Numbered from the stretch's first letter, positions 50,401-64,000 are shown. The stretch is DNA of 64,000 nucleotides from Zonotrichia leucophrys gambelii (GCF_028769735.1 NC_088171.1:64718216-64782215), one strand, 5' to 3'. Numbers and translations are program-made. The notes: generated by a model from the sequence alone, not told the origin.

Positions 50401-53400
50401 GGTTTTTTTTTCTGTTTTGGGACACATGCTTGAATGATGTCATTTGTTGCTACAGGCTATGAGTGAGTCTTTTATTAATTTCCAATCTCATTCTTTCTGA
50501 AGAGCACGTGTACACTCTTTTCACTCATCTGCCTCCCCATCCCTGACCTGCTTTTATTTTGCTAGTTGGTTGCAACTGTTTTGAGTGTATAGAAATGCTG
50601 GGCTTGGAAACTGAGAAGGCTGTTCATTGTCGTCAGCAAAAAATCAAACAATGAGCTCAGAATCTGGCTCTTCAGTCAGTTTCTAGTAAAAAGGAGTTCA
50701 GTGAATAATGAGAATTAAGCCACAAGGGAAACCAGTGTGCGGTTTGAATGTTGTTTTAAATAAGCTGGGAGTGCTGTCAGGAGTGATGAGGGTATAATGT
50801 GGCCACAAACGTGCATTGCCTCTTTTTATCCAGTATGAATTGCTTGATCAATATGGTCACATTTCTGAATGTTGAAGAGTCCATTAGGATAGATTAAACC
50901 ATGTCACTGTCACTGCTAACTTCTTTTAGTCTACTGACACCCATAAATGGAACTATGTATTTCCACAATTAATCTCCACTGCAAAGCAGTTTAAGTATTG
51001 GTGCAGAGTTTCATAAGCTTAATTATGTGTTTTATCCCAGAGACACAGTAAAAAGATCCATTAAGCATCTTTATGTAGAACCTTGAGGCTGAAACATTTC
51101 TTTCTTGTTGCTTTAATACACGTTCTGTTTTTAAAAACTCCTTACTTCAGATCTGCTTTTAAATCACATCCTTGCCTTTCAGAGAGGCTGAGGCTCCCTC
51201 TCCAAGTACATGTAGGGTTTTGTTATTTAGCACCTCTGAAAAGGAAAATCTGGTTCAGGTGGGAAGAAATACTAAAATATTATTATAGATGTCTGAGCTT
51301 TGAACTGACTTCCATGTTAGCAAATTTTGGTTGGGCGCCTGGGATTCTTTCAAGGTGATGAAAATGGAAGAGAATTTACAAGGAGACAAGTTCTGGCACT
51401 TTCAGCCTTTGAGTTGCTTTCAGAGAGCTCAGAGGGACTACTTGCAGAGTGAAGTGGCAATGTCACCAGTTGTCTTGAAGTGCATGAGAGGCAGAACATA
51501 CAAAAAAGTCTTATCTATATAAGAACTTCTTTGTCCAAGCTTTCTCTCTAAAGGTAGTACAATTTCTTAGAAATCAGTAGGTCTTCAGTCTTTATCAGGC
51601 AACTTGTCAGACAAAGTCAAGAAATCAGTTCTTCACAAGGGTGCTCAGTGATAACTGCTAGAAGAATATTTCTGAAGTAAAACCTCAAGAAGTGCCGTAA
51701 CCTTTTGAATTTACAGAGAGAAGCATCTGAACTTCCTAGAACTTATATTTGTTAAATCAGGGACACATCTAAGGCCTGTGAAATTTTAAAGTCTTTTCTG
51801 AAATTCCTTTTATATGGATTTGGACCTTCACAGAGAAGGGTTTCTGACAGAAGAGCTGGTGATAGAGAGTGGGGGCGCTCAGCAGCAGCCTCAGGGACAA
51901 AGCAGCCCAGCAGAGAAATAACCAGAGTGCCTGCAACCAGCACAGCAAAAGCGTGTTTGTGCACATCACAATGAGACCTGCAGGCCCCGAGATCTCTGTG
52001 GTTCTCTGATGTGCTGGCTTACAACATGTGCTCCATGGAGGAAATGTAGGTTTGCTTTTCCTCAGGGAAATGAGGTCTTTCCACAAATAGTTCCTCAGCG
52101 CTAGCAACCGGGTCCTCCAAAGAACTCTGAGCTTGGATGTTCATGGGAAAGAAAAAAGGCACCTGAATTAAAAAACTGTTGATCTTGGTAATAACAAAGT
52201 TTAGACTTCATTACTTCAGTGCATTGTATGCAGTTTCTGTTTATTTCAAGAAATAATGCACTTTTTCAGAGATGCATAATGTAGCTCCAGGTAACAGGAG
52301 AAACTGGAGGCTTCAAAGAGCTGTGAAGCGCTAATGTACCCCACTTTCTGTTCTTCAGTCAGATCATGAACTAAGCTGGTTTCCCTTTGCCATCACTCTC
52401 GGAGAAACCTGCTTGTTTTTTTTATACACTAGTTAGGATGAAGAGCTGTAAGAGCTCTCAGGAAGACTGGCCAACTTCCTCCCTGTGCAGGTTGGGGTGC
52501 TTTCTGTCTACTCTCCCTAATACAGATTACCAAAAAAAGAAAAAACATTCTGCCATGGCATAATCTTTGAAATGTGATACAAAGAATATTCATGTAATAT
52601 TTTTACTTAAATGTATTCCCCCTGGAAAAGCCTTTCATCTCAGGAGTCCTGGGTTATTTAACAAAATTGAGGCAGGTCAAATCCTGCTTATCACTGATTG
52701 CTCTTACTCATACCCTAATGCTCATAAAATACAGTATTGACAGTCTTTGGTTATTAGAAGCTCCAGCCAACAATGGTGGCCTGGTATTTTAGTGATGAAG
52801 AGAAGCCATTTGTTCATATGGTGGTTTTATGCTTGTTTTTAAAATGTTTGGCTCTTTTTATCTGTTGTTTGTTTCTATGGTGATCACTAATGACATATTA
52901 CAGAGGCAGAAAATGACAGCACAAATCCTGCACAGCTGACAAACAATTTTGTGGCTGAGTCTGGTCTACAGAGAAACACCAGGGACCAGGTGCTTACATC
53001 TAGATCAGGTGCTGCAATGTGACAATAGCACCCTTTACTTCTACTGATGTGGAGACCCCTAAACGTGGATCCATGGCTGTGTGCTGTGCAGTGAGGTGGC
53101 AGGAAATCTCCATCAGGTGACTCGGCCCTTGGCAGAAGTCTGCGATGGAAATGGCAAACTTGAATTCCTGAACATGTTCAAAACTGCTCAGAAAAGAAAG
53201 GTGGTGTAAAACCACCAACACTTTAGTCTGTAAATAGACCACATCTTGAGTAATGAGTGGACTTATTTTTGTACACAATTCTCAGCATTTTTCTGTAGGA
53301 GAATAGAATATAAGAACATAAAGATAGTGTAGAAAGTAATCTTACCCCTAAGGAGTTGCAGCTGGGCCAGTTATCAAAGATTAGGAACAGGCCTGGCTTT

Positions 53401-55140
53401 AACAGGCCACAGCTGTAACCCATGGGAAGAAGAGTGCTGTAAAAGAGTGGGGTGGCTGGTTGAGAAGGGAGTTGGAGTCAGTTGGCTCCTTTGGGAATAA
53501 GACAGTACTCTGAGGAGTTGCCTATGAGAAACACAAAGAAGGTGTGAAACTTTTGTGATAGGAGACAACAGTATGGAACCCCTGCAATAACATGACAATG
53601 TCTTTCTGTGCTGAATCTTCTGGAACCCCTAACTATCGGTATGTTACATCTGTTCTTGGAACTTCTGTGTAAAAGTTGAAATGAACAGAGGTCAAGAGAC
53701 TCATATCTTTTTGGCTGTTGTCAAAAAGGTTAATGAAGAATTTGTGAATCTGGAAGAAAAAAAGCAGTCTGAGCTTTAGGAGAGCATCATCTAGTCAATA
53801 GCTTTGGTCTGGCCTTGCTCTTCCTCTCTTATGGGTGGTGAAGGTTATTTGAGACATTTTTGGAGAATATGATCTCCTATTGCTTCACTTGGCAAAAATA
53901 AATAGCTGCAATGGCCCTAAAGCAAAACATTTATATCCATTTGAAGCAGTGACAGATGAACAAAATAATTGACTATTTCTGCTACTAATATTAATAATTA
54001 ATTAATTAACAAAGCTGACATTTCAATAGTATTCATTATGTTTTAAACTTAACAGTCCCTTGAAATCAATCAGAAAAACACATGTCATTCAAAACTGAGA
54101 GAGTTTAGAGGAAATTCTGGAATATTGCGGCAAACTTTATTGGTGCAAATGGTGCAGAACATTTATATTCTTTACTCAAGGCAATTAATGTAAAAACAAC
54201 TGTTGTGTATCCCTTTTTTCTAATTCATCTGTACTGTTCATGTTTCAGATGGAGAAATAAATGACAGCAACAATTTACCCCAAACGATTCTATCCATTTT
54301 TCATCATTAATTAGCACTGAGAGATCTTAAAGAATGGTATGGTTTGAACTCCACCGGAAGTAAGAGCAATTTAAGTCACAGTGAAGCTTATTAAAAATTA
54401 ATGAACAGAGATATGGCTGCTACTCTGAAACAAGTAATACTGTGCACTGTTACATGACACAGTGTTTAGTACACTGGCAGAGATAAACATCCAAAGAGAC
54501 CAGCCCACAATTGACAGCACTGATTGATACTGTGCAGGCAGTAGCACTGCTGAGAAATTTCAGCTAAAATTCCCTAATATAGACATAGCCATAAAGGCTG
54601 AAAAACACCAGAAAACCTCAGTATAGGGGACAGCTAATTGGTAGTAGTCAATGTATCTGTCTGAAAGTAGAAAAGAAAATATCTCAGGTGGTGTCTGGTG
54701 TTGTGAATACCAATGGCAAATCTCACACTGACTTTCATTTTCACTTGAATTTCAACCCTGTTTTCTGCATGGAGCAGTGAGAGAAAGGTGACAGTTTTTT
54801 TCTTTGTTTCTTTTCGTTTTGCAGAGTAAAAAGTGCTTTGTTTGTAGAACTGCCAGTGACTCTTTAAGGCTCGGTCCAGTTCTTAAAAATCTCTGTCAGC
54901 CAATTAGCTGTTCAAAATAAATACTGTCTATTTCGCTAGCCTGGGTGGTTTCTATAGCAGCCCTATCTTAACTTAAACTCCATTCTTTTTCCATTTCTTT
55001 CCTCTCCCTTCAAACCAGCAGCCACTTTACCACTTCACTTTGAAGAGGCTTTTGAAAGCAAAATGGAAAAGACAAACTGTATCTCTTCCTCTGGTAGTGC
55101 TGTTCCTCTTAGAGAAAGGCTGGGGTCAATGAAGCTACAT

Positions 55141-55174
55141 CTGTAGTTTTCATTTGCTGAAATGAAAACTACAG
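55141..55174. repeat. Perfect 15-bp stem-loop in CAP2 intron 3
   Basis: CTGTAGTTTTCATTT (55141-55155) and AAATGAAAACTACAG (55160-55174) are perfect reverse complements around GCTG. Pairing does not extend outward, so the stem is shorter than a typical microRNA precursor. Confidence 0.96.
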
Positions 55175-56715
55175 GCAGTCACTGTGTCCTTTGCTAGATA
55201 CAAAGGACCCATAATTATTTCTGCAGAAACTGTATTTTGAACTAAGGACCACTTAATCTCATTTTTCCCCTGTGTCCTCTTTGCTATCTAGAACTGTATT
55301 TTGATTTGCTAATTATCTCTGTTAAAGTTAGCACGTCTATTATTCTCCAACAGTAGAAATCCAGTGGATTCTGATGTTTACACTGTGCTTTTAAATGCTA
55401 TGATTTTGAGGAAATGCGGTATTAAATACAATAGCATTTGGCAAACTCAATATTACAAGGTCAGTAGGGTAATTTTCTTGATTAAAATTTCATAAGGAAA
55501 TCTTATGTTTGTTTCTCTTATTTCTATTTCGTTTTGGGTTTTTTTCAACTAGTGAATTTAAATGTAACTTGATCAGAGTGCATGTGCCTGCTTGTTCTTG
55601 TAGTTGCTTGGCACATAAATAATATTTCTTTATTGGTACTTGGATACCAGATTGAAGGTCAACTTAGATTGAACAGAACATTTAAAATGAGAAAGAGCCA
55701 GATCATGAACCTACATATGCTCTGGAGAGCTGAACCTCAGCAAAACAAACTGGAAATTTAAGCTTCAGGCGCAGTGCATCTCCATCTACTCAGTTTGAAA
55801 CAGTGCAAGTTTGAGTGGAATTTGTACTCATGCTCCTTCAAACAGGTCAGCGGCGTTGTCTTCATTAGACATCTCTCACAGAGCCTCTGGCAATTTTTCA
55901 AGCAGTGGCTTCTGACAAATATCAGAGTTTGGCATTATGTTATGACAGAGAAGGTTAAACCAGTTGCTATTTAAAAGATTATTTCTAAATACGTATGATT
56001 CTTCCATTAACCTCTGCAGGCTTAACTGAGAAGAGACCAGTCTGTGCTGTTACTGCAGTGGCTACAGAGAGATCACTCGCTGTGGTCAGCCACAGGTTTC
56101 CACAGCCTGGAACTGGGCTGTCATGGCACACATGTCCAACTTCAGCTCTTCCAGCCACATCAGTCCCGTGAGTCAGCTGTCAAACACACCTGAGATGAAG
56201 GATTAAGATGCATTATTCCACACTTTACCAGTGGGTAAATTGGGGTGGTGCGTGGAACGGCACATGGTCCTGGAGTTCAGATCCTAAGTCACAGCTGTCT
56301 CCTCCAGCCTCTAGAACAAATTGCTAAAAGCAGAGTAGGAAATGCTGTGAGGAATTTGCTTCCTTCAAAATATTCACCTCATCTGAGGAATCTGTCTGAT
56401 GATTGATGTGTCTGTATGTAATCCCAGGAATGCCAAAAGGATTACCCTAAGTTATCAGGTGTCAATTTTCTGTTGCTCCAGAACATGTCCATTTTTGTCT
56501 GCAGATAGATGTGTGCAAGTTGGTGGTGTACTCTATTCTGACAAATTTAATCATGATTCCTATACTATTTCTGGCATTCAAGCTTCATTACTAGAATTTA
56601 ATGTAACTGAAAGAGTTTCAGCTGATTTCTTCTGTAGCAGTCTTTTGTCTGAGCCACACAAGCTGTTGAGAAAGATGTCCTCTGTTGTGTTTTTACTCAT
56701 TAGTCTTTGCTGACT

Positions 56716-56730
56716 GGGGGGGGAGGGGGG
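56716..56730 (+). repeat. G-rich run (G8 A G6)
   Basis: Fifteen bases with one A, on the sense strand of CAP2 intron 3. It could form a G-quadruplex in DNA or in the pre-mRNA. Confidence 0.93.
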
Positions 56731-59700
56731 TCTCATGAAAGAGTCACTTCCCTCCAAAATTGTAGCGCTGCCTGCTTAGTTACACAGCCTGGCTGCTAAG
56801 CACAAGGAGGTAGCAGCGAAGTGTCACATTTGAAAGACTACAAGAAAGAAGTGGAATGGTGATAGACTGAACTAATGCATTCTTAATGAGAAGAAACTCT
56901 TCTGTTGCTTTGAAGGGATGCAGGGAAAGAAATAGCATGCTCAGAAGCAGCAAAAGTCTGAAAGCTGTTTTTAATGCTGTTGCAGAAAGAAGTCACTGTG
57001 GCAGAATTCTTATAAAATTCTACTTGTAAAATGCAAATACTGTGTTAGCATGATCGTTTTCTTAAGATGTACATTCAGAGGTGGGAGATCTGGCTGCTCT
57101 GATCCCTATGCAGTTAAAAGTTTTGGGAGTGGATAAATTTTGGGCACATAGCACAAGCCTTGCAATCAATATATAGTCTACTGACAACTGAATGTTTCAA
57201 ACATCTTGTAATAAATTTTGGATAATAAAAATGCAAGAAGCCACCATTTAAATGTAGCATTCTTTTGAGGTAACTCAAAAGAGTGTTACCTATGGCTTCC
57301 GTGCTTGTGTGCACTCAATAGCACAAGATTTCTTAAAGACTGTTCCCAGACATTTTGAGAAAGTGGCCTTGGCCACACTCTGCACTAGAGGAGAAATAAT
57401 GGAGTTCTGGAGGAGAAGTGAATCCTGGTTCCACATCCAACAATAGTTTTCACACACATGTGAGGCATAGTCAAGGAATGTCAGTCTTTTAGGAACATCA
57501 GTGTGTATCATCCAATGGTCTGTCTCCAGCTCTAACCAAATTCCAGTGCTTGATCAAAAAGAAATGAACAATGAGACAAGAAATCAGTTGTTACTTTGTA
57601 CTCAGAGTGGAGGAAAAAATCCTCTTCAGCCTCCATAGTGACCACTGGGATCCCAAAAGTGTGCGTTTAATGCAGTGCAGACCAAGTGCCAGACAGAGAC
57701 ATTTTTCAAACCTCATTGATGTTACAGCTCAGTATGTGTTCAAGAACTCAATAAACAATCTTAACTTTCCATATCTAAGGACTGTTTTCTCATGTTTGTG
57801 ATCTGTTTGATCATCATTTAAAGCTCTGTCTTAAAATAATGCTGCCTCTTTGGAGGAATTGGAAAGATCCCTTCTGAACTTTTTGCATTGTTGGAAATCT
57901 CATAAATTTGAGACCATATTTACTCATGGCCCAGTTTTCAGACCTGTAATTATGTGCTGACACTACCATTTTCTTCATTCTCTAGTTGCATGTCTATGAG
58001 AAAGAATTGTCATATTCCTCAGCCACTTTCTTGCTAAGAAAAATAAGTGAAACTTAAATTTTGTGTGACAAATAGTCATTGTTTTAAAAATCCAAGTAGC
58101 TTGTTTCAGCATCAACTCTGATTTAAGCTCATCTTTTTTTTAACACAGGTGACTGTTAATTCTGTGCACATAATTCCAGAGGAGATTCTCTCTAATGACG
58201 CTTCTGTAGATCTGCTAACAATATTTTGCCATATCCTCTGTAGAACTGCATATGTTCTTTTCACAAAGCCACCTTCCTGGCATTTATACTTGTGTTTTCC
58301 AGTTTTCAGCATTTCCATTTAATCAGTTCCATATTTACACTGAGAACTATGCATTGTTTTAAAAAGGTACCAGGGAGGATTGCTAGTTTTTTTCCAGTTC
58401 ATATTATCTGTACCAACAAAATTGTCTTACTCTTCTTAAGTGATGAGTAAGTCCTTCTTGACTGTGTTAAAACCTCCTGAACTTGGGTTGCCCAAGAATG
58501 TTATGAGTGCACGCCTAATTCTTGCTCTTATGACACTAGAAACGTATTGATTGCTCCTAAAATTAATCCCTGAGAAGAACAACTAGCAACTTTCCTCCTC
58601 TCACGTAACGCCATCTGTAATACACCTTATTATTGCCTCTGCTTATCAAGCTTCTTATCCAACTGAAAAATTTTAATACTAATTTGTCATTTCCACTGAA
58701 AGTATGCGTTTCCCATTAGGACCCACAATAAGCATTTTATATGATACCCAGAAATACTAAATCTGGCACATTATCTTTGTGTAAAAAGTAAAGTAATGAC
58801 TTCAACCATAGGTAATCCCATTGTAGTTTCTCCTGCTTTTCATTTCCATGTGTTTTAATCATTTGTTTCAAATCTGGTTTAAATGTTCATGGTGCTGAAG
58901 TCAAGCGAACAGTCATGATATCACTTGACTTAACTTCCCTCCCTCTTCTTGGGCATCTTTGACATTGTTGTGTATTTCTGACATGAAGTACTATCTCCAA
59001 ATAATATATATTTAAAATATTTTCTACTTGTGCTTCCATCTGCCAGTGTCTTCAGTAGTCTGGAAAAAAGATAATGTGGACCCAATGATTCTGTCACTGA
59101 GCTGTGGATATTTGACTTCCCTTTCAAATAATGTAATTCCCATTGATTTGCCATCATTCTCCTTAGCTACCCTTTCAATATCTTTATGGACATTGACTTC
59201 CTTGAAACTGAGGAAGAGCATGTTATTCAGCAGCAGATAATCTATACATCAAAAATAATGTAGACATACCAAACTTGCCCTTCAGAGCAGTGTCAGGGCT
59301 TCACTTCATTGCTTTGTTTCTTTATTGTTCCAGTAGCTAAAAAAATGCATCTTTGTTTTACTTTCCCATGTGAGGTACAGTTCAAAGAAGCCTTTATCCA
59401 TCACTCCTTTGCTGTATGTGTTACAGTGCTTGAAAAGGAGTTCTGCTTGATAATCCAGGCCTCCTCTCACTCTGTAAGGGTTTTGTACCTATTCTTATTA
59501 TATTGCTTTCATTATTTGTTCCTGTAGAGACTCTATCCCTTTCCTACAATTTCTGTCTCCTGCCCAGTGCACACATGTTATTTACATTCTTAGTGTAAAT
59601 CCATTCTTTGCCTTCATTCAAGTAATTAAGTTCCTCAGACCAATCATCTTCTTTCATTGATTTTTCTATTTTCTAAAAGTTTGCCTTATACTAAGCCTTA

Positions 59701-61218
59701 GTTACAGATTTATTTTTATCCATCTTGCAATCTAAGCAGCACTGAATTCATTCATAATCACTTCCTCCTCAGGAATATCACTTTTTTCTCAGCTGTTTTA
59801 CAAGGTTCTCCTCACACACACAACCTCCCCCCCCAAGCTTAAAATAACTCACACCTTGTTTTATGAATTTCTGTACCAAAAAGAAGACATCTGAAATGTC
59901 TAAGAATATCTAAACCTTGCTATTATTGATTATATTTATGTCTCTGGAAAATTTAGGCTTCCCTTATTATTTATTCCTTTGTCTATTTATAGAGATGATT
60001 ATACCCTTCCAAATCTCAGCATGTCGGATCATATTATCCCTTTCTCCCCAAATACTGTCCAAGCTGGGTCTCTTTTACCATCTTCCTTGCAGTGACTTTC
60101 ATCCTAACAGATTATGTTTTATTCATGCCATCACATTTTAAGACGAATAAACACAATTTAGCTGTTTTACTTTGCTACAACATCAAATTTCCTGACTTTC
60201 ATGTATTTTAAGTTGCATCCACATGGGTCTGTATATATAATTACCTTGTTTTCTTTTTAGATTGAAAAAACCCCAAGGAAAAATGGCATGCACTTCCCCA
60301 CCCTTTCACAAAGTGATTATAAATGTGCCTATTCATATTAGGTTAACTTAACAGCATTTGGTTTGGCTTGGTTTGTATTTAGCAATACATACTAGTTATG
60401 AATAATTCTTTTCTATACCAGTAATGCTTTTTCCTAGTCACTACCCCTCCACCTGGATGAGGTAGAGGTGATACTGGAATACTCATTCAAATCAGTGTAT
60501 ATCAATAAGAATGTACAGAAAATGTATAGGGTTCAAATAAACAAAAAAGACCAGAAATTTGAACATTAGTAAACAGCCATGAGTGTAGAGATTTATCACC
60601 CAGCCAGACTGGTGACACGAAAGCATACTGTCAGGTGCAGCTCTAACCCAAATGCTAGAGTTCTGTGAGTGGAAAAGTGCCCAAAAACCTTCAGCCACCA
60701 TCTCTCATGGCCATCAATTGAGCCCACAGATCATGGGCAAGGAATGAATTACAGCATAGTCACTCAGCAAATGTGCCAAGCTCAACTCATCCTGAATATC
60801 ACCACAGCCTAAGCTGCAGTTCAACACAAAGCTTGCAGATTGCTGTTCCCAGTGGTAATAAGTTCTTGCTATGCACTTGGGTATAAGCATCACCATTAAA
60901 ATGCCTAGACGTACTCTGAAGTGTTAAAATTTAGTCCTCTGTGACTAAAAGTAGGAATTATAACTAAAAGCTTATAACTGCTTATCAATTCATTTTATTT
61001 CGTGTCTGAAGAAGGTAGGGAATTTAACCTTAGGTGTAAAAAAAAGAAAATTATAGCTAAGCTAGTACTTTAATACATTTCTTCCAGTCAGTGTTGCTGT
61101 GATTTAGATGAAAAGCAGCAAGGAAGATTTGAGCTGTCACACTTAACTTTCAGCTGCCACAAAGAGGCACTGGAGGTTACAGGCTAAGGTTTAATTTATA
61201 TTCCTCCTTTTGTTACAG

Positions 61219-61296
61219 GCAGAGATGGTACGTGCTGCTTTCCAAGCGCAGAGATCTTTCTTGCTGTTAGCATCTCAATGTCAAGAGCCTCAAGAG
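61219..61296 (+). CDS. CAP2: CAP2 exon 4 (residues 76-101)
   Basis: Twenty-six codons, phase 0 at both ends. The acceptor is TTTTGTTACAG at 61218/61219 and the donor is GAG|GTAAGG at 61296/61297. The product AEMVRAAFQAQRSFLLLASQ plus CQEPQE continues the helical folded domain. The AEMV start is shared by all CAPs. AFQAQR-FLL-ASQ is the CAP2 version, whereas CAP1 has a different sequence at this place. This exon therefore carries the best evidence that the gene is CAP2. The next exon lies outside the window. Confidence 0.96.
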
Positions 61297-64000
61297 GTAA
61301 GGAAAGTGACCTGGAGCTTCAAGAGGCAGTGTATAAAAAAGTCTGTGTTGCCGGATGTTATTGATCCTGCATTTGCTTTGTTTGTTCCTTTATTTATACA
61401 GTGCACTTGAGGGCTTGCTTTCACTTTCATAAGCATGGTGTGCTGTAATAATCAGAAAGCCATGGTCTGGGGTTAAGAACCTTTTCTGTGATGAACCTGT
61501 GAATATAAGGTCATTGAAGAAAGCAAAGGAGTGTCCACTTTACATTTTTAAGTGGGATCAGGCTTTCTCTGGAAGCTGGAAATGGCTATTTGCCAGTCCC
61601 CCAGGGATGCTACGTGGTAGACATTGAAATCAGAGTATAAGCTAGTGAGAGAAAAACCAATATTAGCCCATACACTCAGTATTTCCCAAACTGAGGTCCA
61701 GGTTAGGCCAATTCTGGGAGGAGGGGAAAGCATTTTGTCAAGAAAATGAAAACTAAACTTTTATCAAGTTGATTTATATACTTGTTTCAGTGGCAACTGT
61801 TTAAATTCTCCCCTCACTGGAAAGCTCATGGAATCTGTGGAGTTGTTATGAATCTCATTTGTAGTTTTTAGAAGGCTCAGGGCCAATAGCACTTTATCAT
61901 TCCTGGCAATAGCAATCAGTTAGCTCTTCTGTGGGACCACCCTTGAACCTTCCTCCTTGGAGTATGCAGAGACTTGTCTTCCCTTGCACAGTCTCATCAT
62001 GGCCTTCACTTCTGCCTTTTTCCACTAGTTCCCTGCTCCAAAGTACGTTAAAATCCATTTTCGCAAATCAGAACTCTCTGCACATGATATAATTTATTGA
62101 AGTTGTGCTGTCATTATTGTTCCTAGAGACACAAATTGGAAGTTTTTCTAATCAGTATGTTTTAATGGCAAGGGTGCTTAAGGAAAAGAAAAAAAAAAAG
62201 CCCATAGATATTCAAGGCTAGACTTCAGAGTTCCAAGCAAGAAGGGATCAGTCGTTTTTCCAGCTGTCTCTGATCTCAGGGAGTAAAAGTGGGTCATGGC
62301 TCACACAGAACAGGCAAAATTCCCATTGGTACAGGCCTCAAGCAGTCATTTATATTGGCTGTGAATACAATTGCACCTAGTGGCCCACAAAATTCTACAT
62401 GTTCGTAGGTAAAATATTCCCCAGTGACCAGTTTCTGAATGGCCTATAATGTAATGCAGCGTTCTGGAGTGTTGGGATTGTCCCAACAAGAATTCTGGTA
62501 CAAGAATAAGCTGTGGGTCCTGCTTTGGCCTCCTGTGCTGATGTGCTATCAGTAGGATTCTGTCTGCTTTTCCAGTGAGAATGGCAATGGCTTCTGCCTG
62601 CTCCTACCCTTACAACTTTCTGACCTCATGTCAGAGGTCAAGTTTGAGATTTTGCAACTGTAAAGTTTAGAAATTTTTTTTAATGTCAACAAAACAGTGC
62701 TAAAAAACAAACAAGAATGAAAGAGTAGAGGTAAAAAGAGATTCTCTAGCAATCTAGGATGATGGTTACAGAAGCATTAAGAAAAGCAATTAATAATAAA
62801 AATCTTGTTAAAAACATCACCAGAGCTGGCCATCTATATGACTTAGTTGTACATTATCAGGCTTGCATAGATTTCTGCATCTTGTTGAAGGCAAGAAAGT
62901 ACACTTTTATAATTTAACTATCCTTTAGCACAGAGGACGTGCCACATGATATGTGTGTACACATCATTCCAAAGTTAAAATACCAGGAATATTACAGACT
63001 AAATTTTCTTTTTATCAGTGAGAGCAAACCCAGTCCAGTTACTTACTTTTTAAAGACTGTTAGCTACACATTTTTATAGACATCAAAACACACACTGTTG
63101 TCCATTCTTTTTCTCTTTTTGCATTTTTTTTTTCACAGATACACTCAATTATCCTATGGACAGATGTGAAAGTAAATGAAGGCTGCCTGTTCTGTACAAA
63201 TTGAGAATTTTTTTCCCACTGCAGAGAGTGATGGTTCCAGGCATTAGGTTTTTTATATCTCCATCACAATGAGGAAAAAACTTTCTATTATAAAGTCACA
63301 TTGGTTAAGCATTTTGAAAAAGCTGGTAATCACCAGCTAACCCAGGAGAAGGAAAGAAATAGGCATCCTGCCCCTGGTCCCCCAGGACCTTACTGCTGTG
63401 ATGTCATCTCGGCTCTGGTTGTATTTATAGCCTAGAGCCATGGAGTCAGTGTGGAATCCAAACAGGAAAGCTGATCATTAGTGTATCAGAATGCACAGAG
63501 TAGAGAAAAGCAAATGAAGATGACAGCATATCTATAAATGCAAGAGAAAAGAGAGTAATTCTGTCATTCAGCTGTCTAGACTGTTTGCTTTATAATGTAA
63601 AGCTGTGAATGAGCCAGCGAGTTGCAATTATGGCATAGGAGCTTTGTAGACATTCAGAGACAGCGGTGTGGAGACTGAGGGGATTTACTGAGTTCCTGTC
63701 AGGTTGGGATGTCATACATGGTGCCTTTAAAAAAAAAAAAAGAGGGAGGGGAAAATGTGCTGGAAAAATAAATTAGCTCAGCTCTTGCAGCTTACAAACT
63801 AATGAATAAGGATTTCAAACAAAAAGAAAGCTCCTGTATCTATAATAATCCTTGGATATTTTTGTGCTCAGCAAAGAGAGAAACATGTATCATCAAAAAG
63901 TGGTATTTTTTTCTCTCTATGAAAATGGTGAAGTTATAGAATTCATTTCACTCTTTAATTCGTGCTCTGAGTCACTAGCAAACATTTTCAGTCAAGATTG
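61297..64000 (+). other. CAP2: CAP2 intron 4 (partial)
   Basis: From GTAAGG to the end of the window. No further CAP2 exon was recognised. A strong acceptor-like T-rich/CACAG site at 63138 is followed by 21 open codons and a stop, but these do not resemble the expected CAP2 sequence. An A13 run is at 63729-63741. Confidence 0.75.

Larger units (their letters stand above)
43944..61218 (+). other. CAP2: CAP2 intron 3
   Basis: About 17.3 kb, from GTAAGT to TTGTTACAG. It is AT-rich with many chance frames on both strands, and I recognised no clear CR1 copy. Items of note inside are a possible cryptic exon (47350-47406), a perfect 15-bp stem-loop (55141-55174), a G-run (56716-56730) and T-rich runs near 50.38 kb. 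The block at about 51.85-52.0 kb is GC-richer and gives a signal-peptide-like antisense frame that I do not accept as a gene. Confidence 0.8.
28201..64000 (+). other. CAP2: CAP2 gene, 5' part (exons 1-4; continues past the window)
   Basis: CAP2 is an actin regulator. It helps cofilin take filaments apart and recharges actin monomers, and in vertebrates it is prominent in heart, skeletal muscle, brain and skin. The three coding exons seen here join in frame to give 101 residues that match the CAP N-terminal region. The stretch MERLEKAVTRLESL carries the twin RLE motifs of the oligomerising N-terminal helix. APYVEAFDRLL and AEMVRAAFQAQRSFLLLASQ come from the start of the helical folded domain. 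The AFQAQR-FLL-ASQ wording fits CAP2 rather than CAP1. CAP2 proteins are usually about 470-480 residues, so roughly a fifth is in the window. The next exon, which should begin NDVAALL-like, was not found before 64000. The 5' end of the transcript is approximate. Confidence 0.95.

Noticed and set aside
51752..51964. Minus-strand frame with a secretory-signal-like N-terminus
   Set aside because: Only 70 codons in a GC-richer intronic patch, and a second antisense frame overlaps it. No promoter, exon pattern or family match.
63139..63204. Strong acceptor-like site followed by 21 open codons in intron 4
   Set aside because: The peptide does not resemble the expected next CAP2 exon and ends in a stop with no donor in frame.

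Overview
This window looks like nuclear DNA from a bird. It is AT-rich, carries several CR1 retrotransposon pieces (the dominant avian LINE), and has short tandem repeats and long introns split by GT-AG junctions. I cannot tell the order or species. Most open reading frames in it are chance or intronic and have no recognisable product. I saw no bacterial-type operon, CRISPR array, tRNA or rRNA.

One protein-coding gene is clear: the 5' part of CAP2 (adenylyl cyclase-associated protein 2), on the + strand. A CpG-island promoter at about 27.9-29.1 kb leads into a non-coding first exon with donor CAG|GTAACT after 28378. Three coding exons follow at 40147-40270 (containing the ATG), 43843-43943 and 61219-61296. 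Their phases fit exactly (124 nt; 2 + 99 nt; 78 nt), and the joined product is the first 101 residues of the CAP N-terminal region. The rest of the gene lies beyond 64000. Introns 1, 2 and 3 are about 11.8, 3.6 and 17.3 kb.

Region by region: 1-590 could be the 3' UTR tail of an upstream + strand gene, which by vertebrate synteny should be RBM24; AATAAA is at 561. From 791 to 2215 there is a long, old CR1 copy on the minus strand. The rest of the ~27 kb intergenic stretch holds short CR1 3' ends, a 62-bp near-perfect palindrome (2771-2832), a small CpG-rich patch (about 6.2-6.35 kb), an (ATTCT)15 microsatellite grown from a CR1 tail (20976-21054), and an LTR-like block with a G25 run next to it (about 25.9-26.46 kb). 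Intron 1 has a good 0.5-kb CR1 copy (37830-38350). Introns 1 and 2 also hold two inverted copies of an unidentified ~150-bp element that flank the start-codon exon.

I found no wholly new biological system. The observation I rate highest is the inverted pair around CAP2 exon 2, an arrangement that could affect splicing or exon circularisation. Next come the 62-bp palindrome, the CR1-derived pentanucleotide array, and a possible in-frame cryptic exon in intron 3.
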